Shown one piece after another: positions 1 through 11,203 of a stretch of 64,000 bases of DNA (position 1 is its first letter; every line of letters starts with the position of its first letter). The notes beneath the pieces are model-generated. The model saw nothing but the letters and a program-made list of their open reading frames with translations, made no database searches and was not told the DNA's origin. The position numbers were made by a program, and so were the translations under genes. The stretch comes from Humulus lupulus (taxonomy: Eukaryota; Streptophyta; Magnoliopsida; Rosales; Cannabaceae), in the NCBI RefSeq assembly GCF_963169125.1, contig NC_084798.1, forward strand, positions 173,257,980-173,321,979, written 5' to 3'.

Positions 1-1054
1 AAGGCAAGAGTTGATATAAAAGGAAAAATGGTTGAACGACATATTTAAGAAGAAATTTTTTCTTCAAGCCAAATATGAAATTATGTGATAATAGTGATTA
101 ATTAATTAATTACAAATTAATTGTAATTCACAAAATTAATTATTTTGTATTTTTCAAGATTATGTTAAATAATTAAATTAATTTTATAAATTATATAAAA
201 TAATTAATTAATTGTAATTTTCAAAATTATGATAAATTAAATATTTAATTTCAAAATTTATATTGGTTTTAATTAATTGGTAGAATTAATTAAATATATT
301 TATTTGAGTGGGAGATAATAATTTGATAAGTTCAAATTAGATTTGAATTTAAAAGATTGATATTTATTCAAATAAGTAATTATATTTGATAATTAGTTAA
401 AAAGATATTTAATTCAAATTTGAATTAGTTATCAGGTTGTTAGATTTTTATCTGACAAAATAGTTTGAATAAATAATTAAATAAAAATATAAAAATCAAA
501 TATCCATAAAATATAGGGTGGTACACGACCACACACAGTCCACAGTCCATGGACTGTGTGTGGCGTGTACTACATAATTTTCAAGGATAGATTTTTCAAT
601 TTTATTTATTTAATTAATTAATTAATGGAAAATTCAAAATTAGTTTTTGGATATTTTCATTAATAAGATAATTAATTAATTAAAAGATAAATTGTAAATT
701 GGTTACAGATTTATTTTTTAAAAATTTAAATATTTTCTATTTAAGTTAGACTTATCAGAAAATAGACAGACAATCATTTCGTTCTGTGAAAAAGAACGAT
801 ACTTTTCTATCTCTCCCTGAAAAAGATACAGTACCTATTTCAGACCTTATTCTATTGATCTCATGTGTTGAGTACATCAAGTAGAATAAAAAATTAACCA
901 TCATTTATTCTCTAAGTGTCCACACACTTCTTGAAGTGTAGAGAACGTTGTGGAAGATCTTGGTGTGAGTACCTAGGAGCAGCTTGGATAGGAAGTCCGT
1001 TCAAATTACGAAAAGATAACAATGACACTTGATAGACATCCAGAGGTATGTTTT
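1..1054 (+). mobile_element. Ty1/copia LTR, partial, interrupted by copia-1
   Basis: This AT-rich stretch has no coding capacity. From about 860 to 1054 it can be aligned by eye with the reverse complement of the LTR at 13143-15209: the same order of a block ending in CATGTGTTGAGTAC, a CACACAC motif, a block with AGATCTTGGTGTGAG, and a final CTTGATAG..AGAGGTA. It also shares a strong dyad at 521-570. I read it as the body of an older plus-strand copia LTR into which copia-1 inserted at 1055. The sequence after 7247 may be its continuation, but that is too diverged to be sure. The left end lies outside the window. Confidence 0.55.
521..570. repeat. Near-perfect hairpin in copia LTR
   Basis: The arms at 521-541 and 551-570 pair over about 20 bases with one unpaired base, around a 9-base loop (542-550). 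The motif core is CCACACACAGTCC. A related dyad with the core CACACACTGTAC lies at 13794-13826 in a second, diverged LTR of the same kind at a comparable distance from the LTR end. This suggests the structure, more than its exact sequence, is kept. Confidence 0.7.
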
Positions 1055-1822
1055 TGTTGGAACCTTTTGTTATGAATTATTAAAAATTGATACATTTGTG
1101 TGTGATATGGGAAAAGTCCCACATGGATTTGGAACACTCTTCATAGAGTGTATATATATTGCAAATGCAATGACTTGGGGTGTGCCCCAAGGGGTACCCA
1201 GTTTTGTGCGAATGGGTGAGGACTCACACACTTGACCACCACACACGCGCGCGCGCCGCCGCCGCCGTCCGTCCGACCGAGCCGAGCTGAGTTGGCTGGC
1301 GGGTGGGTGGTGTGGTGTCGTATTTAAGTTTTATTTTTTTTAACAAGGTATCTAAACATTTATTTTTTTATTTAAATTTTAAACGTTCATTTTAATAATA
1401 CCAAAACGGTTTTATTTTTATTAATTGAAGATAAACGTTTTTTAGCCGTTTAATCCTTAATCCTCCTCTGATTTATTAAGAAAAAAAACGTTTTTTGACC
1501 GTTTTGGGGATTTTTCTGTGTATAAATAAGATAGAACCATTTTGGAAAACATAGAACAAATACACAGAGTTCTTTCTTGGTTCTACGAAATTTCTCAGAG
1601 AGCAATTTTATAAAGGGTGTACAAGAACGATCCTCTTGGTGCAGGGAGAGATCGTACAGAGGCTGTTTTATCCTGGGGACGGCGTGGTTGATAGACTGCC
1701 GTGCACACTTAGGGCAGAGCCGCGAAACGTCTTAAAGAGAGCGACTTTGTCCGCGACTCAGCCATAAATATTGATCGGTAAATTCGTTCCATTTTATTTT
1801 TCTATTGTGGAATATCAATTTT
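1055..1822 (+). repeat. Copia-1 5' LTR, 3'-truncated
   Basis: It matches 6336-7105 almost base for base and then diverges abruptly after ...AATATCAATTTT. It includes a CG/GCC-rich microsatellite near 1242-1270, whose length differs from the 3' LTR, and a TATA-like box at 1521-1530. The missing tail means U5, the primer-binding site and the untranslated leader were probably deleted together, leaving only about 18 bp between the LTR remnant and the gag start. Confidence 0.9.
1521..1530 (+). promoter_or_regulatory. Putative TATA box of copia-1 5' LTR
   Basis: TATAAATAAG is conserved in both LTRs (6804-6813 in the 3' copy). It lies downstream of a U3 stretch (about 1380-1510) with several AACGTT/AACGGTT/GCCGTTT motifs resembling MYB core sites. 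The position fits a U3 promoter. Activity is inferred. Confidence 0.6.
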
Positions 1823-1840
1823 AAGACGATCTGTTCTGCT

Positions 1841-3064
1841 ATGGCTGCGACCGATGAATTTTCTGGTTCTACCTCTGTTGATATTAACATGCCATTTCGC
1901 TTTGAGGGTTTGCACTTTAAGCGTTGGAAACAGAAGATGCTTTTTTATCTGACCATGAAGAAGGTGGCGTTTGTGCTCACTGCTCTGAAGCCGGTTGTCC
2001 CTGAAGCCTCGACCGACAAGGACAATCAGACTGAACGTGAGAAGCAACAGAAGGACTTGGACTCCTGGGTGGAAAACGATTTCCTATGTAAGAATTTTAT
2101 TCTTAACGGTTTATCTGATCTTCATGACTATTATAACTCAGACAAGTCAGCAAAGGAGATTTGGGAGGCGCTGCAAAAGAAATATGATACAGAGGAGGTG
2201 GGGACTAAAAAGTACGCTGTTAGTCGCTACCTGAAGTATCAGATGGTTGATGATAAATCTGTGGAGGCCCAATCTCACGAAATTCAGAAAATTGCTCATG
2301 AGATTATCTCGGAAGGTATGGCCCTTGATGAACAGTTTCAAGTTGCTGTTTTAATTGACAAATTACCTCCTTCCTGGAAGGACTTTAAAAATGTTCTCAG
2401 GCATAAGACTAAGGAATTTTCCTTAGAAAGCTTGATCACCCGCCTTCGTATCGAGGAGGAAGCAAGGAAACAAGACCAGAAAGAAGAGGTGCTTGTTGTC
2501 TCTAACAGCATCCCTAAGAAGCCCACACCTGCGGTTCTGAAGCCAAATGGCAAAACTTTTAAGAATCAGAACCGCAACTCGAATTCGAATTCCAACCGCA
2601 ACGCGAATTCAAATCCCAACCGCAACAACCAGCACAATCCTCGAAACAACAATCAGAATTGGAACCATAACAGGAACCAACATGGAAGGCAACAGCCTCC
2701 ACCTAAACAGAATGACTCTGGACAATTCCTCTGTTACGTTTGTAACAAGCCAGGTCATATGGCACGTAAGTGTAGGAACAAGCCAAGCACTGCTCCGCAG
2801 GCTAACTTGACTGAAGAAGCTTTTATAGCTATGATTTCTGAGATCAACCTTATTGGTGGATCAGATGGGTGGTGGGTAGACACTGGCGCTTCTCGTCATG
2901 TCTGCTATGATCGTGCTATGTTTAAAACATACACTGCTGCTGATGATAAGAAAGTGTTGTTGGGAGATTCCCACACCACTATTGTTGCTGGGATGGGAAA
3001 TGTGGAGCTTAAGTTTACCTCAGGAAAGACTTTATTACTGAAAGATGTAATGCATACTCCTTAG
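1841..3064 (+). pseudogene. Copia-1 GAG and protease, ended by an in-frame TAG
   Basis: The start is the ATG at 1841 (MAATDEFSG); the frame is open from 1805, but that part is LTR-derived. Residues 1-220 resemble the copia GAG polypeptide (UBN2-type), with FEGLHFKRWKQKM near the N-terminus. An Asn/Arg-rich linker follows at about 241-283, then a CCHC zinc knuckle at about 298-311 (CYVCNKPGHMARKC) and the aspartic protease motif DTGA with catalytic Asp at about 347. The frame stops at TAG (3062-3064), within the protease-integrase spacer rather than at a natural gag-pol border. The next frame continues in phase at 3065. It is best read as one polyprotein gene with a single nonsense mutation. 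Confidence 0.9.
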
Positions 3065-5812
3065 ATGAGAAAGAATCTGGTTTCTGGTTTTCTGCTTAAT
3101 AAGGCTGGGTTTACTCAAACTATTGGGGCTGATTTGTACACCATCACTAAGAATGGTATTTTTGTTGGGAAGGGTTATGCTACTGATGGTATGTTTAAGT
3201 TAAATGTTGAATCCAATAAAGTTTCTCCTTCTGCTTATATGTTGTGTGATTTTAATGGTTGGCATGCTAGACTTTGTCATGTTAATAAGCGCATTATTAA
3301 GAACATGAGTAACATAGGACTGATTCCTAAAGTGTCAGAAAATGATTTTGAAAAATGTGATTTTTGTAGTCAAGTAAAAATAACTAAGACTCCTCATAAA
3401 TCTGTTACTAGAGAATCTGAGCCACTAGATTTAATTCATTCAGATATTTGTGAACTTGACGGAACGTTAACTAGGAATGGTAAACGTTATTTTATCACTT
3501 TTATTGATGATTTTTCTGACTTTACTTATGTGTACTTGATGAAAAATAAAAGTGATGCGCTTGACATGTTCAAATTATTTGTGACTGAAATTGAGAATCA
3601 ATTCAATAAGAAAATTAAAAGGTTTCGTAGTGATAGAGGTACTGAATATGATTCAAACATGTTTATTGAGTTTTATAATTCTCATGGCATTGTACACGAA
3701 ACCACTGCACCATATTCACCTGAAATGAACGGTAAAGCTGAAAGGAAGAATCGTACTTTTACTGAATCTGTTGTGGCTATTTTATTGAATTCTGGTGCTG
3801 CATCTCATTGGTGGGGTGAAATTCTCTTAACTGTTTGTTATGTGCTTAATAGAGTTCCTAAGTCTAAAAGTAAAGTTTCACTCTATGAGATCTTGAAAAA
3901 TAGGCAACCTAACCTGTCTTATTTTAGAACTTGGGGTTGTCTGGCTTATGTTCGTATTCCTGATCCTAAGAGAATTAAACTAGCAAGTAGAGCCTATGAA
4001 TGTGTATGTATCGGATATGCAATGAATAGTAAAGCATATAGGTTCTATGATTTAAATGCGCATGTTATTGTGGAATCAAATGATTCTGATTTTTATGAAC
4101 ATAGATTCCCTTTTAAATTGAGAAATAGTGGGGGCGCATCTACTAGCAACATTCCTGTGATTAGGAGTAATGAACATATTGAGGATAGAGAATCAGAACC
4201 TAGGAGAAGTAAAAGAACTAGAGTTGCTAAAGATTATGGTTCTGATTTCTGTGTCTATACATTAGAGGAGGATCCTGCTAACCTCCAAGAAGCCTTGTGG
4301 TCTTTAGATGCTGACCTTTGGCAAGAAGCAATAAATGATGAGATGGAGTCTCTTGAGTCTAACAAAACGTGGCACTTAGTTGATTTACCTCCTGGTTGTA
4401 AGCCTATAGGTTGTAAGTGGATTTTGAAAAAGAAATTGAAACCCGATGGTACTGTTGAAAAATACAAGGCTCGTTTGGTAGCCAAGGGTTTTAGGCAGAG
4501 AGAAAACATAGATTTCTTTGACACCTTTTCACCTGTTACGAGGAAAACATCCATTAGAGTTTTGATTTCCCTAGCTGCAATTCACAATCTAGTTGTTCAT
4601 CAAATGGATGTTAAGACTGCTTTTTTGAATGGTGAATTAGAAGAAGAAATCTATATGGATCAACCGGAAGGGTTTGTGATCCATGGCCAGGAACATAAGG
4701 TTTGCAAGTTAGATAAATCTCTGTATGGTCTTAAGCAGGCACCTAAGCAATGGCATGAGAAATTTGACAATTTAGTTATCTCACATGGATTTAAAGTGAA
4801 TAAAAGTGACAAATGCATCTATTATAAATCTGATAATGACATTTGCACTATTGTATGTCTATATGTGGATGACTTGCTCATATTTGGTTCGAATATCCAT
4901 GCTGTGAACGTTGTGAAATCTCTGTTGTGTGCTAACTTTGATATGAAGGACCTCGGAGAAGCGAATGTAATCCTTGGTATTAAGATTACTAGGTCCGAAA
5001 AGGGAATTTCTCTGGATCAATCTCACTATATTGAGAAGATTCTAAAGAAATATAATTACTTTGATTGTAAACCTGCCTGCACACCATATGATCCAAGTGT
5101 AAAGTTATTTAAGAACACTGGTGATGGTGTAAGACAATCTGACTATGCGAGCATCATTGGCAGTCTTCGATATGCCACTGATTGTACGAGACCCGACATT
5201 GCCTATGTCGTGGGATTATTGTGCAGGTTTACTAGCAGACCTAGTATAGAGCATTGGCATGCTATTGAAAGGGTCATGAGATACCTAAAGAGAACCATGA
5301 ACCTTGGATTACATTATCAGAAGTTTCCAGCTGTTCTCGAAGGTTATAGTGATGCAGACTGGAACTCTCTGTCTGATGACTCCAAAGCAACAAGTGGCTA
5401 TATCTTTAGTATAGCTGGTGGAGCTGTTTCTTGGAAATCAAAGAAACAGAATATTTTGGCACAGTCCACCATGGAGTCAGAAATGATAGCACTAGCTACA
5501 GCTAGTGAAGAAGCAGGTTGGCTGAGAAGCCTGCTAGCTGAGATCCCTTTATGGGAAAAACCGATACCAGCTGTGTTGATCCACTGCGATAGTACCGCGC
5601 CTATTGCAAAAATTCAGAACCGTTATTACAATGGTAAGAGACGACAGATACGTCATAAGCATAGTACTGTTAGAGAGTTTCTCTCAACAGGAGCTATTAG
5701 AGTGGATCATGTACGCACTGATGATAACCTAGCAGATCCTTTGACGAAAGGATTAGCTAGAGAGAAAGTCCATAAAACATCGAAGGGAATGGGACTATTG
5801 CCCTTAGAATGA
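3065..5812 (+). pseudogene. Copia-1 integrase, reverse transcriptase and RNaseH
   Basis: This 915-residue open frame is in phase with the upstream gag-pro frame. Integrase has the H..H/C..C zinc region (WHARLCHVN ... CDFCSQ), then catalytic Asp in HSDICEL, Asp in SDRGTEY and Glu in GKAERKNR. Reverse transcriptase has [10 protein letters not shown] and YVDD (about residues 600-603). RNaseH has SDADWNS, STMESEM and HCDST, and the tail LADPLTKGL typical of copia polyproteins. All catalytic residues I can check are present and the stop is TGA at 5810-5812. It cannot be expressed as a full polyprotein because of the TAG at 3062, unless by readthrough. Confidence 0.93.
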
Positions 5813-6335
5813 TGATGGTAACCCAACCTAAAGACTGGAGATCCCAAGAACTAGGTTCAATGGGTAATAACAAGTTGTGAAGTGATATGAGTTGAATCAT
5901 GCTATTTCCATTAAAGCAAATAGAAGCATGAATTCCTGAAGCGATGAGAGGATGAGTTAATAGAAACTCTTAATGAGATCTATACTCTATGTGGAGTGGA
6001 GTACCAAGCTAAAGGAGTACTCTTGATAGACTCACCTATGTGAATGTGGAAGTGGGGCCGCTTCGTATGGAATTTGGGCAAAATTTCTAGAGCATTCACT
6101 ATACTGGGATAGACGTGCATGGCCATTAACGCACAGGCTTTTTTTATTACACCCTTGAAAGGTTGGTGCGTGGTACGATGTTAGAAATAGAGTTCAAGAC
6201 CACGTGTCACTCTAGTATAATCTAAATCATATTCACTACGCAAATGTTCAAATCGAAAGATACATTTGTTTATGCACAATCTTATAGATTCTGAAATTGC
6301 TCAAGAAAATATTTTTAAAAATTCAAGTGGGGGAT
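5813..6335 (+). other. Copia-1 3' untranslated region with polypurine tract
   Basis: No coding potential is seen. The polypurine tract AAGTGGGGGAT (6325-6335) sits immediately before the TGTTGG start of the 3' LTR, which fixes the LTR boundary. Confidence 0.8.
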
Positions 6336-7247
6336 TGTTGGAACCTTTTGTTATGAATTATTAAAAATTGATACATTTGTGTGTGATATGGGAAAAGTCC
6401 CACATGGATTTGGAACACTCTTCATAGAGTGTATATATATTGCAAATGCAATGACTTGGGGTGTGCCCCAAGGGGTACCCAGTTTTGTGCGAATGGGTGA
6501 GGACTCACACACTTGACCACCACACGCGCGCGCGCGCGCCGCCGCCGCCGTCCGTCCGACAGAGCTGAGCTGAGCTGGCTGGCGGGTGGGTGGTGTGGTG
6601 TCGTATTTAAGTTTTATTTTTTTTAACAAGGTATCTAAACGTTTATTTTTTTATTTAAATTTTAAACGTTCATTTTAATAATACCAAAACGGTTTTATTT
6701 TTATTAATTGAAGATAAACGTTTTTTAGCCGTTTAATCCTTAATCCTCCTCTGATTTATTAAGAAAAAAAACATTTTTTGACCGTTTTGGGGATTTTTCT
6801 GTGTATAAATAAGATAGAACCATTTTGGAAAACATAGAACAAATACACAGAGTTCTTTCTTGGTTCTACGAAATTTCTCAGAGAGCAATTTTATAAAGGG
6901 TGTACAAGAACGATCCTCTCGGTGCAGGGAGAGATCGTACAGAGGCTGTTTTATCCTGGGGACGGCGTGGTTTATAGACTGCCGTGCACACTTAGGGCAG
7001 AGCTGCGAAACGTCTTAAAGAGAGCGACTTTGTCTGCGACTCAGCCAGAAATATTGATCGGTAAATTCGTTCCATTTTATTTTTCTATTGTGGAATATCA
7101 ATTTTCTATTTACTTGCTTATGATTAATGTATGTATATTAATGGATCCGCATATTTAAAGGTAGTTTAAATATGTTACAAATTTTTTGTTGTACACTGGG
7201 CCAACCCACCACCATTCTGCTGCGTATTAGGAAACTCATTCCTAACA
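6336..7247 (+). repeat. Copia-1 3' LTR, full length
   Basis: It begins TGTTGGAACC after the polypurine tract and ends TTCCTAACA at 7247, a 912-bp LTR. It retains the 7106-7247 tail missing from the 5' LTR. The TATA-like box is at 6804-6813. Confidence 0.88.
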
Positions 7248-7374
7248 TTTTATTGACTGATGAGCTTGATTTATATACCTGGTTGAATTAAATATTATTG
7301 CTAGTTGTTTATTTATATCCTATTGCTAATTGAGTTTAATGATTAATATTTATTGTTTTAATATTGTTGCTTAG

Positions 7375-7800
7375 TTGTGCATGTTGTTTTAAGTTTTCTT
7401 GCTGAGCCTTGGCCCACAGGTGCTATGTGGTGCATGTAAGGAAAGAGATAGTGGGACCAGCCATGAGTTGGAGAGCTTCAAGGGCGGTGTGTACATATAC
7501 GGCCTGCTCGATCTCCATGGTCGGGATAGCTTGGGAGGATCTAGGGTTAAACCTAGTTTTGCCACTTAGGACGACCAAATTGTATTCTATTTGTCTTTTA
7601 TGAGTCTGTAAACTAATTTTGGGATCCCGTGTATAAAACTTAATATTTTAATGAAAAATAACCATTTTGTTGGCCAAATCTTTTAATACTTGACCTTGAC
7701 TTAGTCTTTAATTACACATTTGGGTTCAAATGGCTTGCTTAGCAAGTCAAGCACTATTTTAAAACACAGTGTAATGGTCTTGGTTATCCTGGGTCTTACA
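7375..7800 (+). mobile_element. Gypsy (Tekay-like) LTR, 3' fragment (copy A)
   Basis: It carries the conserved LTR end seen in copies B-G: TTTTCTTGCTG-GCCTTGG, GTGCTATGTGGTGCA, a block near GAGTTGGAGAGCTT, the segment GGATCCCGTGTA, then AGTGTAATGGTCTTGG and the terminal TCTTACA at 7800. The 5' part is missing or too diverged; the stretch 7248-7375 could be part of it. It abuts copia-2 reverse transcriptase directly at 7801. Confidence 0.8.
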
Positions 7801-8760
7801 CTCTTCCTCCTGAGGTGTCTTGGGACATTGTTCCTTGGAGAGATACAATTCCATGCCTGGTCGATAATTGTCCTTTTTCAGAATTCTCCATAGAGAATCT
7901 TTCAAGAACCTTATCTATATAATTATCCTGAGAAAGTACCAAGAGCTTGTTCTTCCTATCCCTTAGGATTTGGATTCCCAGAACATAGCTCGTCTCACCC
8001 AAATCTTTCATTTGGAACTTTTCAGCTAACCACTTCTTAACATTTAACGATGTCTCTACATTGTTCCCAATGAGAAAAATGTCATCAATGTAAAGAACTA
8101 AGAAAACCGCCGCTTTTCCTTTGATGCATTTATACACACATGCTTCGTTGACATTCTGTTCGAAGCCATATGTTTTAATTGTTTCATCAAAAGTGATATT
8201 CCAAGATCCAGATGATTGCTTTAATCCATATATGGATTTCAGCAACTTGCACACCTTTTGATCTTCCCCTTTCTTTATGAACCCTTCTGGTTGTACCATA
8301 TAGATACTTTCATCAAGATAGCCATTCAAAAATGTTGTCTTGAAGTCCATTTGCCATATCTCATAATCATTGGCAACAACTATGGATAAGAGGATACGAA
8401 TGGCTTTGAGCATGGCCACAGGAGAAAATGTTTCTTCATAATCAACACCTTCTCTCCGAGTGTAACCTTTGGCTACAAACCTCACTTTGAAAGTCTATAC
8501 TTTCCCATCTGCACCTCTTTTCTTCTTGTATATCTACTTACACCCTATGGGCCTGACTACTTCAGGTGGATCAACAAGTGCCCAGACAGAATTGGAATAC
8601 ATTGATTCCATTTCATGGTTCATGGCTTCTTTCCATTTATCCTTTTTAGGATCATCCATTGCCTCTTTAAAGGTTAATGGATCATCCTTGTCCGTATCAG
8701 AAACAAGGACATGTGCCTCATATTCGTAGTGAGCAGGTTATCTCACAATCCTCCCACTAC
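7801..8760 (-). pseudogene. Copia-2 reverse transcriptase, broken
   Basis: The largest open piece is 7796-8485. It has FVAKGYTRREGVDY, MDFKTTFLNG, SIYGLKQ and the catalytic YIDD followed by MKDLGETSYVLGIQ. Upstream (higher coordinates) the frame continues with the EAMDDPKKDKW and MNHEMESM region, but it contains a stop where Trp is expected and a second stop just before the open piece. Near 7840 a frameshift precedes the joint with the gypsy LTR at 7800. The coding order runs leftward and is cut at 7801; its natural continuation lies at 15946 and below. Confidence 0.88.
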
Positions 8761-9760
8761 GACGTTGCACCAGGGTTTCTTTTTTAGGAATCATGGTTTC
8801 CTTGGTTTGTCATTTATCATTTAATGATGAAGATGATTGTGATGGAATATTATCTGCTGTGAGTTCCTCCAATACTACCTTGCTCCGAGGTTTATAGTTA
8901 TTCATATAGTCATGTTCAAGGAAGGTCACATTTATGGAAACAAATACCTTTTAACCCTTGGGACTATAGAAAGAACCACCTCTTGTTTCTGGAGCGTAGC
9001 CAACAAAAATGCACACTTCCAACCTTGATTCAAGTCCCCCTAATTTAGGTCTAAGAACATGAGCAGGATAGCCCAAAATGCGGAAATGGTGCAAACTAGG
9101 TTTGTTTCCATTCCACAGTTCCAGTGGTGTTTTGCTAATGTTCTTAGATGGGACTACATTCAAAATGTACGTTTCCATTTGAAGTGCATATCCCTAGAAT
9201 GAGAGAGGAAGTGAAGAGTAGCTTAACATAGACATGACCATGTCCAACAAGGTCCTGTTTCTTCTTTCAGAAACACCATTTTTCTGTGGCGTTCCGGGTG
9301 CTGTGAGTTTGGATAGAATACCATGCTCCAACAAGAAATCTTTGAATTCTCAATCCAAATATTCTCCACCTTGATTAGATCAAAGTGTCTTCAGAGTCTT
9401 ACCTAACTGCTTCTCAGCCTCAGCTTTAAATTCTTGAAACTTACCAAAGGTTTCATATTTCCTAAGCATTAGCTAAGTATGACCACATCTTGAGTAATCA
9501 TCAATAAAAGTGACGAAATACTCATACCCACATCTTGGTTGTACATTGATTTGACCATAGACATTGATCTGTACAAGCTCCAAAGGTTCTTTGGCTCTAT
9601 TATCTTTCGCTGAGAAAGGACATTTGGTCATTTTTCCTTCTAGACGAGACTCACAAATCAAAAGAGTTCCTACTCTTAGTTCTCTCAAAGGTCCGTCTTT
9701 TGTTAACCAGTTTATCTTATCTAAACCTATATGACAAAGTCTAAGATGCGAAAGATATGT
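8761..9760 (-). pseudogene. Copia-2 integrase, degenerate
   Basis: Recognisable pieces are 8951-9178 (TPLELWNGNKPS, RILGYPAHVL, VGYAPETRGG: the C-terminal part) and 9473-9688 (CPFSAKDNRAKEPLELV, FVTFIDDYSR: the catalytic core beginning). Between them, remnants of the second Asp and the Glu region are readable only across several stops and shifts. It is non-functional. Confidence 0.82.
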
Positions 9761-9761
9761 G

Positions 9762-10320
9762 TCATCCTCGTTTGAAACATTTTGTCTTTTTTTTACCTTG
9801 CGGTATTGCTACTTTAAATAATTTTGAATTATTGAGCGTTCGTTCATTTGTTTTGAGCATATACAATTCATTATTATGTTCTGCTTGACATATTTTGAAA
9901 CCATTCTTTGAAATAACAATCACATTATTACTAAAATAAATGTCAAATAAGTGTTCATGCAACATATATAAAGAAACTAAGTTTCTAGAAAATCCAGAAA
10001 TAAAATAAACATTGTTCAAAACTAAATAATTGTTCCCAAAATTTTATCGAACTGTTCCCTTTGCTCTTGTTGAAACGAGCGCTCCACTTCCAACTCGCAT
10101 GGTAACCTCGCCATCTGCCAGCTCCATTTATGACTGAAGCATCTGCATGGAAGAACAAGCATGGTAAGTGACTCCTGAATCTAAAACCCAGGATGCCATA
10201 TCATCTTCCACTACACAAGCTTCAAGTACTAGCAAATCATATTTACCTTTCTTTTTCATCTCAGAGAGACACTTCTTGCAGTTCTCTTCCAGTGACCTTC
10301 AACTCCACACTGGGAACAGT
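9762..10320 (-). pseudogene. Copia-2 protease to integrase N-terminus remnant
   Basis: The piece 9762-10019 (NNVYFISGFSRNLVSLYMLHEH) matches the region just after copia protease. The stretch to 10320 contains decayed protease and zinc-knuckle sequence with no open frame. Assignment is by order and short motifs only. Confidence 0.6.
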
Positions 10321-10321
10321 T

Positions 10322-11203
10322 TCATTTTTGTTCTTTCTTCTTGGAGTTGTTGTCATTTTTGTTCTCCTTGGCTTTTAGTGCCTTCTTGCCTTTATTGGAC
10401 TTTTTTCCCTTTCCTTTGTCCTTATCATTGTTCTTCTTTCTCTTCTTGGATTTTTCTTCAGAGTTTGAAGGTTTCTCCTCTACCACATTTGCCTTAGTCT
10501 CTTTTATAATGGATTTGTTAAGAGACTCAAATGTCTGCAGTTCATTCAACAGCTGGATCATGTTGAATTCCAACTTATTCATAATATAGTTGGTATTGAG
10601 CACAAAAAAGGCAGGAGTGAACGATTCCAATATGATGCTTACTTGTTTAGGCTCATCAATGATGGCCCGATGTATTTCTACTTCATGCATCACATTAATC
10701 ATATGTAAAACATGTTCACGTACAGAAACACATTTCTTCATCTTAGTAGTCAGGTAGGTTCTAGTAGCCTCATGTCTACTTTGATCAGATTGTTGCCCAA
10801 ACATGGCTTGCAGAGAATCCATTATCTCAAATGCAGTTTCCATGATTTCATGCTTTGTTCTCAGAACATAATTCATGCTCACAAGCATGTAACACTTTGC
10901 CTTATTATTAGATTGAATCCAGGCATCATACTTGTCTCGAACATTCTTCGAGACAGTGGCAGCGGGCTCTTCAAGACATTCCTCAATCTGGAAAAATTTG
11001 TGGTTCTCACAGATTAACATAAGATTTAGATTTGATTTATGTCTTATAAACTTATCACCATTAAGTTTTTCAATTGATAGTAATGCAGTTATTAGATTGC
11101 CACCGTTTGAAATTACTGAAATAAATATAAATAATAATATTATCATTTGAAAAAAAAAAATATCAATGTTTTGGAAAGTAAACTTGATGCATGGATGCAA
11201 CAA
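10322..11203 (-). pseudogene. Copia-2 GAG
   Basis: A 293-residue frame resembles the copia GAG polypeptide: LNGDKFIRHKSNLN near the N-terminus, then NNKAKCYMLVSMNYVLR, EIMDSLQAMFG and MNKLEFNMIQLLNELQTFE. It ends in a very Lys/Glu/Asn-rich tail, and the CCHC knuckle expected after the tail is lost. The first 35 residues (Ile/Phe-rich) are probably not coding: a TTTATTTCAG-like acceptor lies just upstream of SNGGNLITALL, so the true N-terminus may come from a leader exon. Confidence 0.8.

Larger units (their letters stand above)
1055..7247 (+). mobile_element. Copia-1: nearly intact Ty1/copia retrotransposon
   Basis: The element has flanking direct LTRs, a gag-pro-pol coding region in copia order (GAG, PR, INT, RT, RNaseH) and a polypurine tract before the 3' LTR. 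The LTR begins TGTTGGAACC and ends TTCCTAACA, a typical short terminal inverted repeat. The flanks share TTTT (1051-1054 and 7248-7251), so the target duplication is short or imperfect. The LTRs differ at roughly a dozen positions over about 770 bp by eye, so this is the most recent insertion here. The 5' LTR lacks its last part (about 140 bp present at 7106-7247) and no primer-binding site follows it. One in-frame stop interrupts the polyprotein. Confidence 0.93.

Noticed and set aside
1029..1235. 68-codon frame and its antisense twin at 6351-6629
   Set aside because: They cross the LTR start and U3; non-coding in this family.
1050..7252. 5-bp target duplication for copia-1
   Set aside because: Only TTTT is shared; the fifth base differs (G before, A after). 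I report the element without claiming a full duplication.
10168..10589. Phe/Ser/Leu-rich plus-strand frames
   Set aside because: Antisense of the Lys/Glu-rich GAG tail of copia-2.
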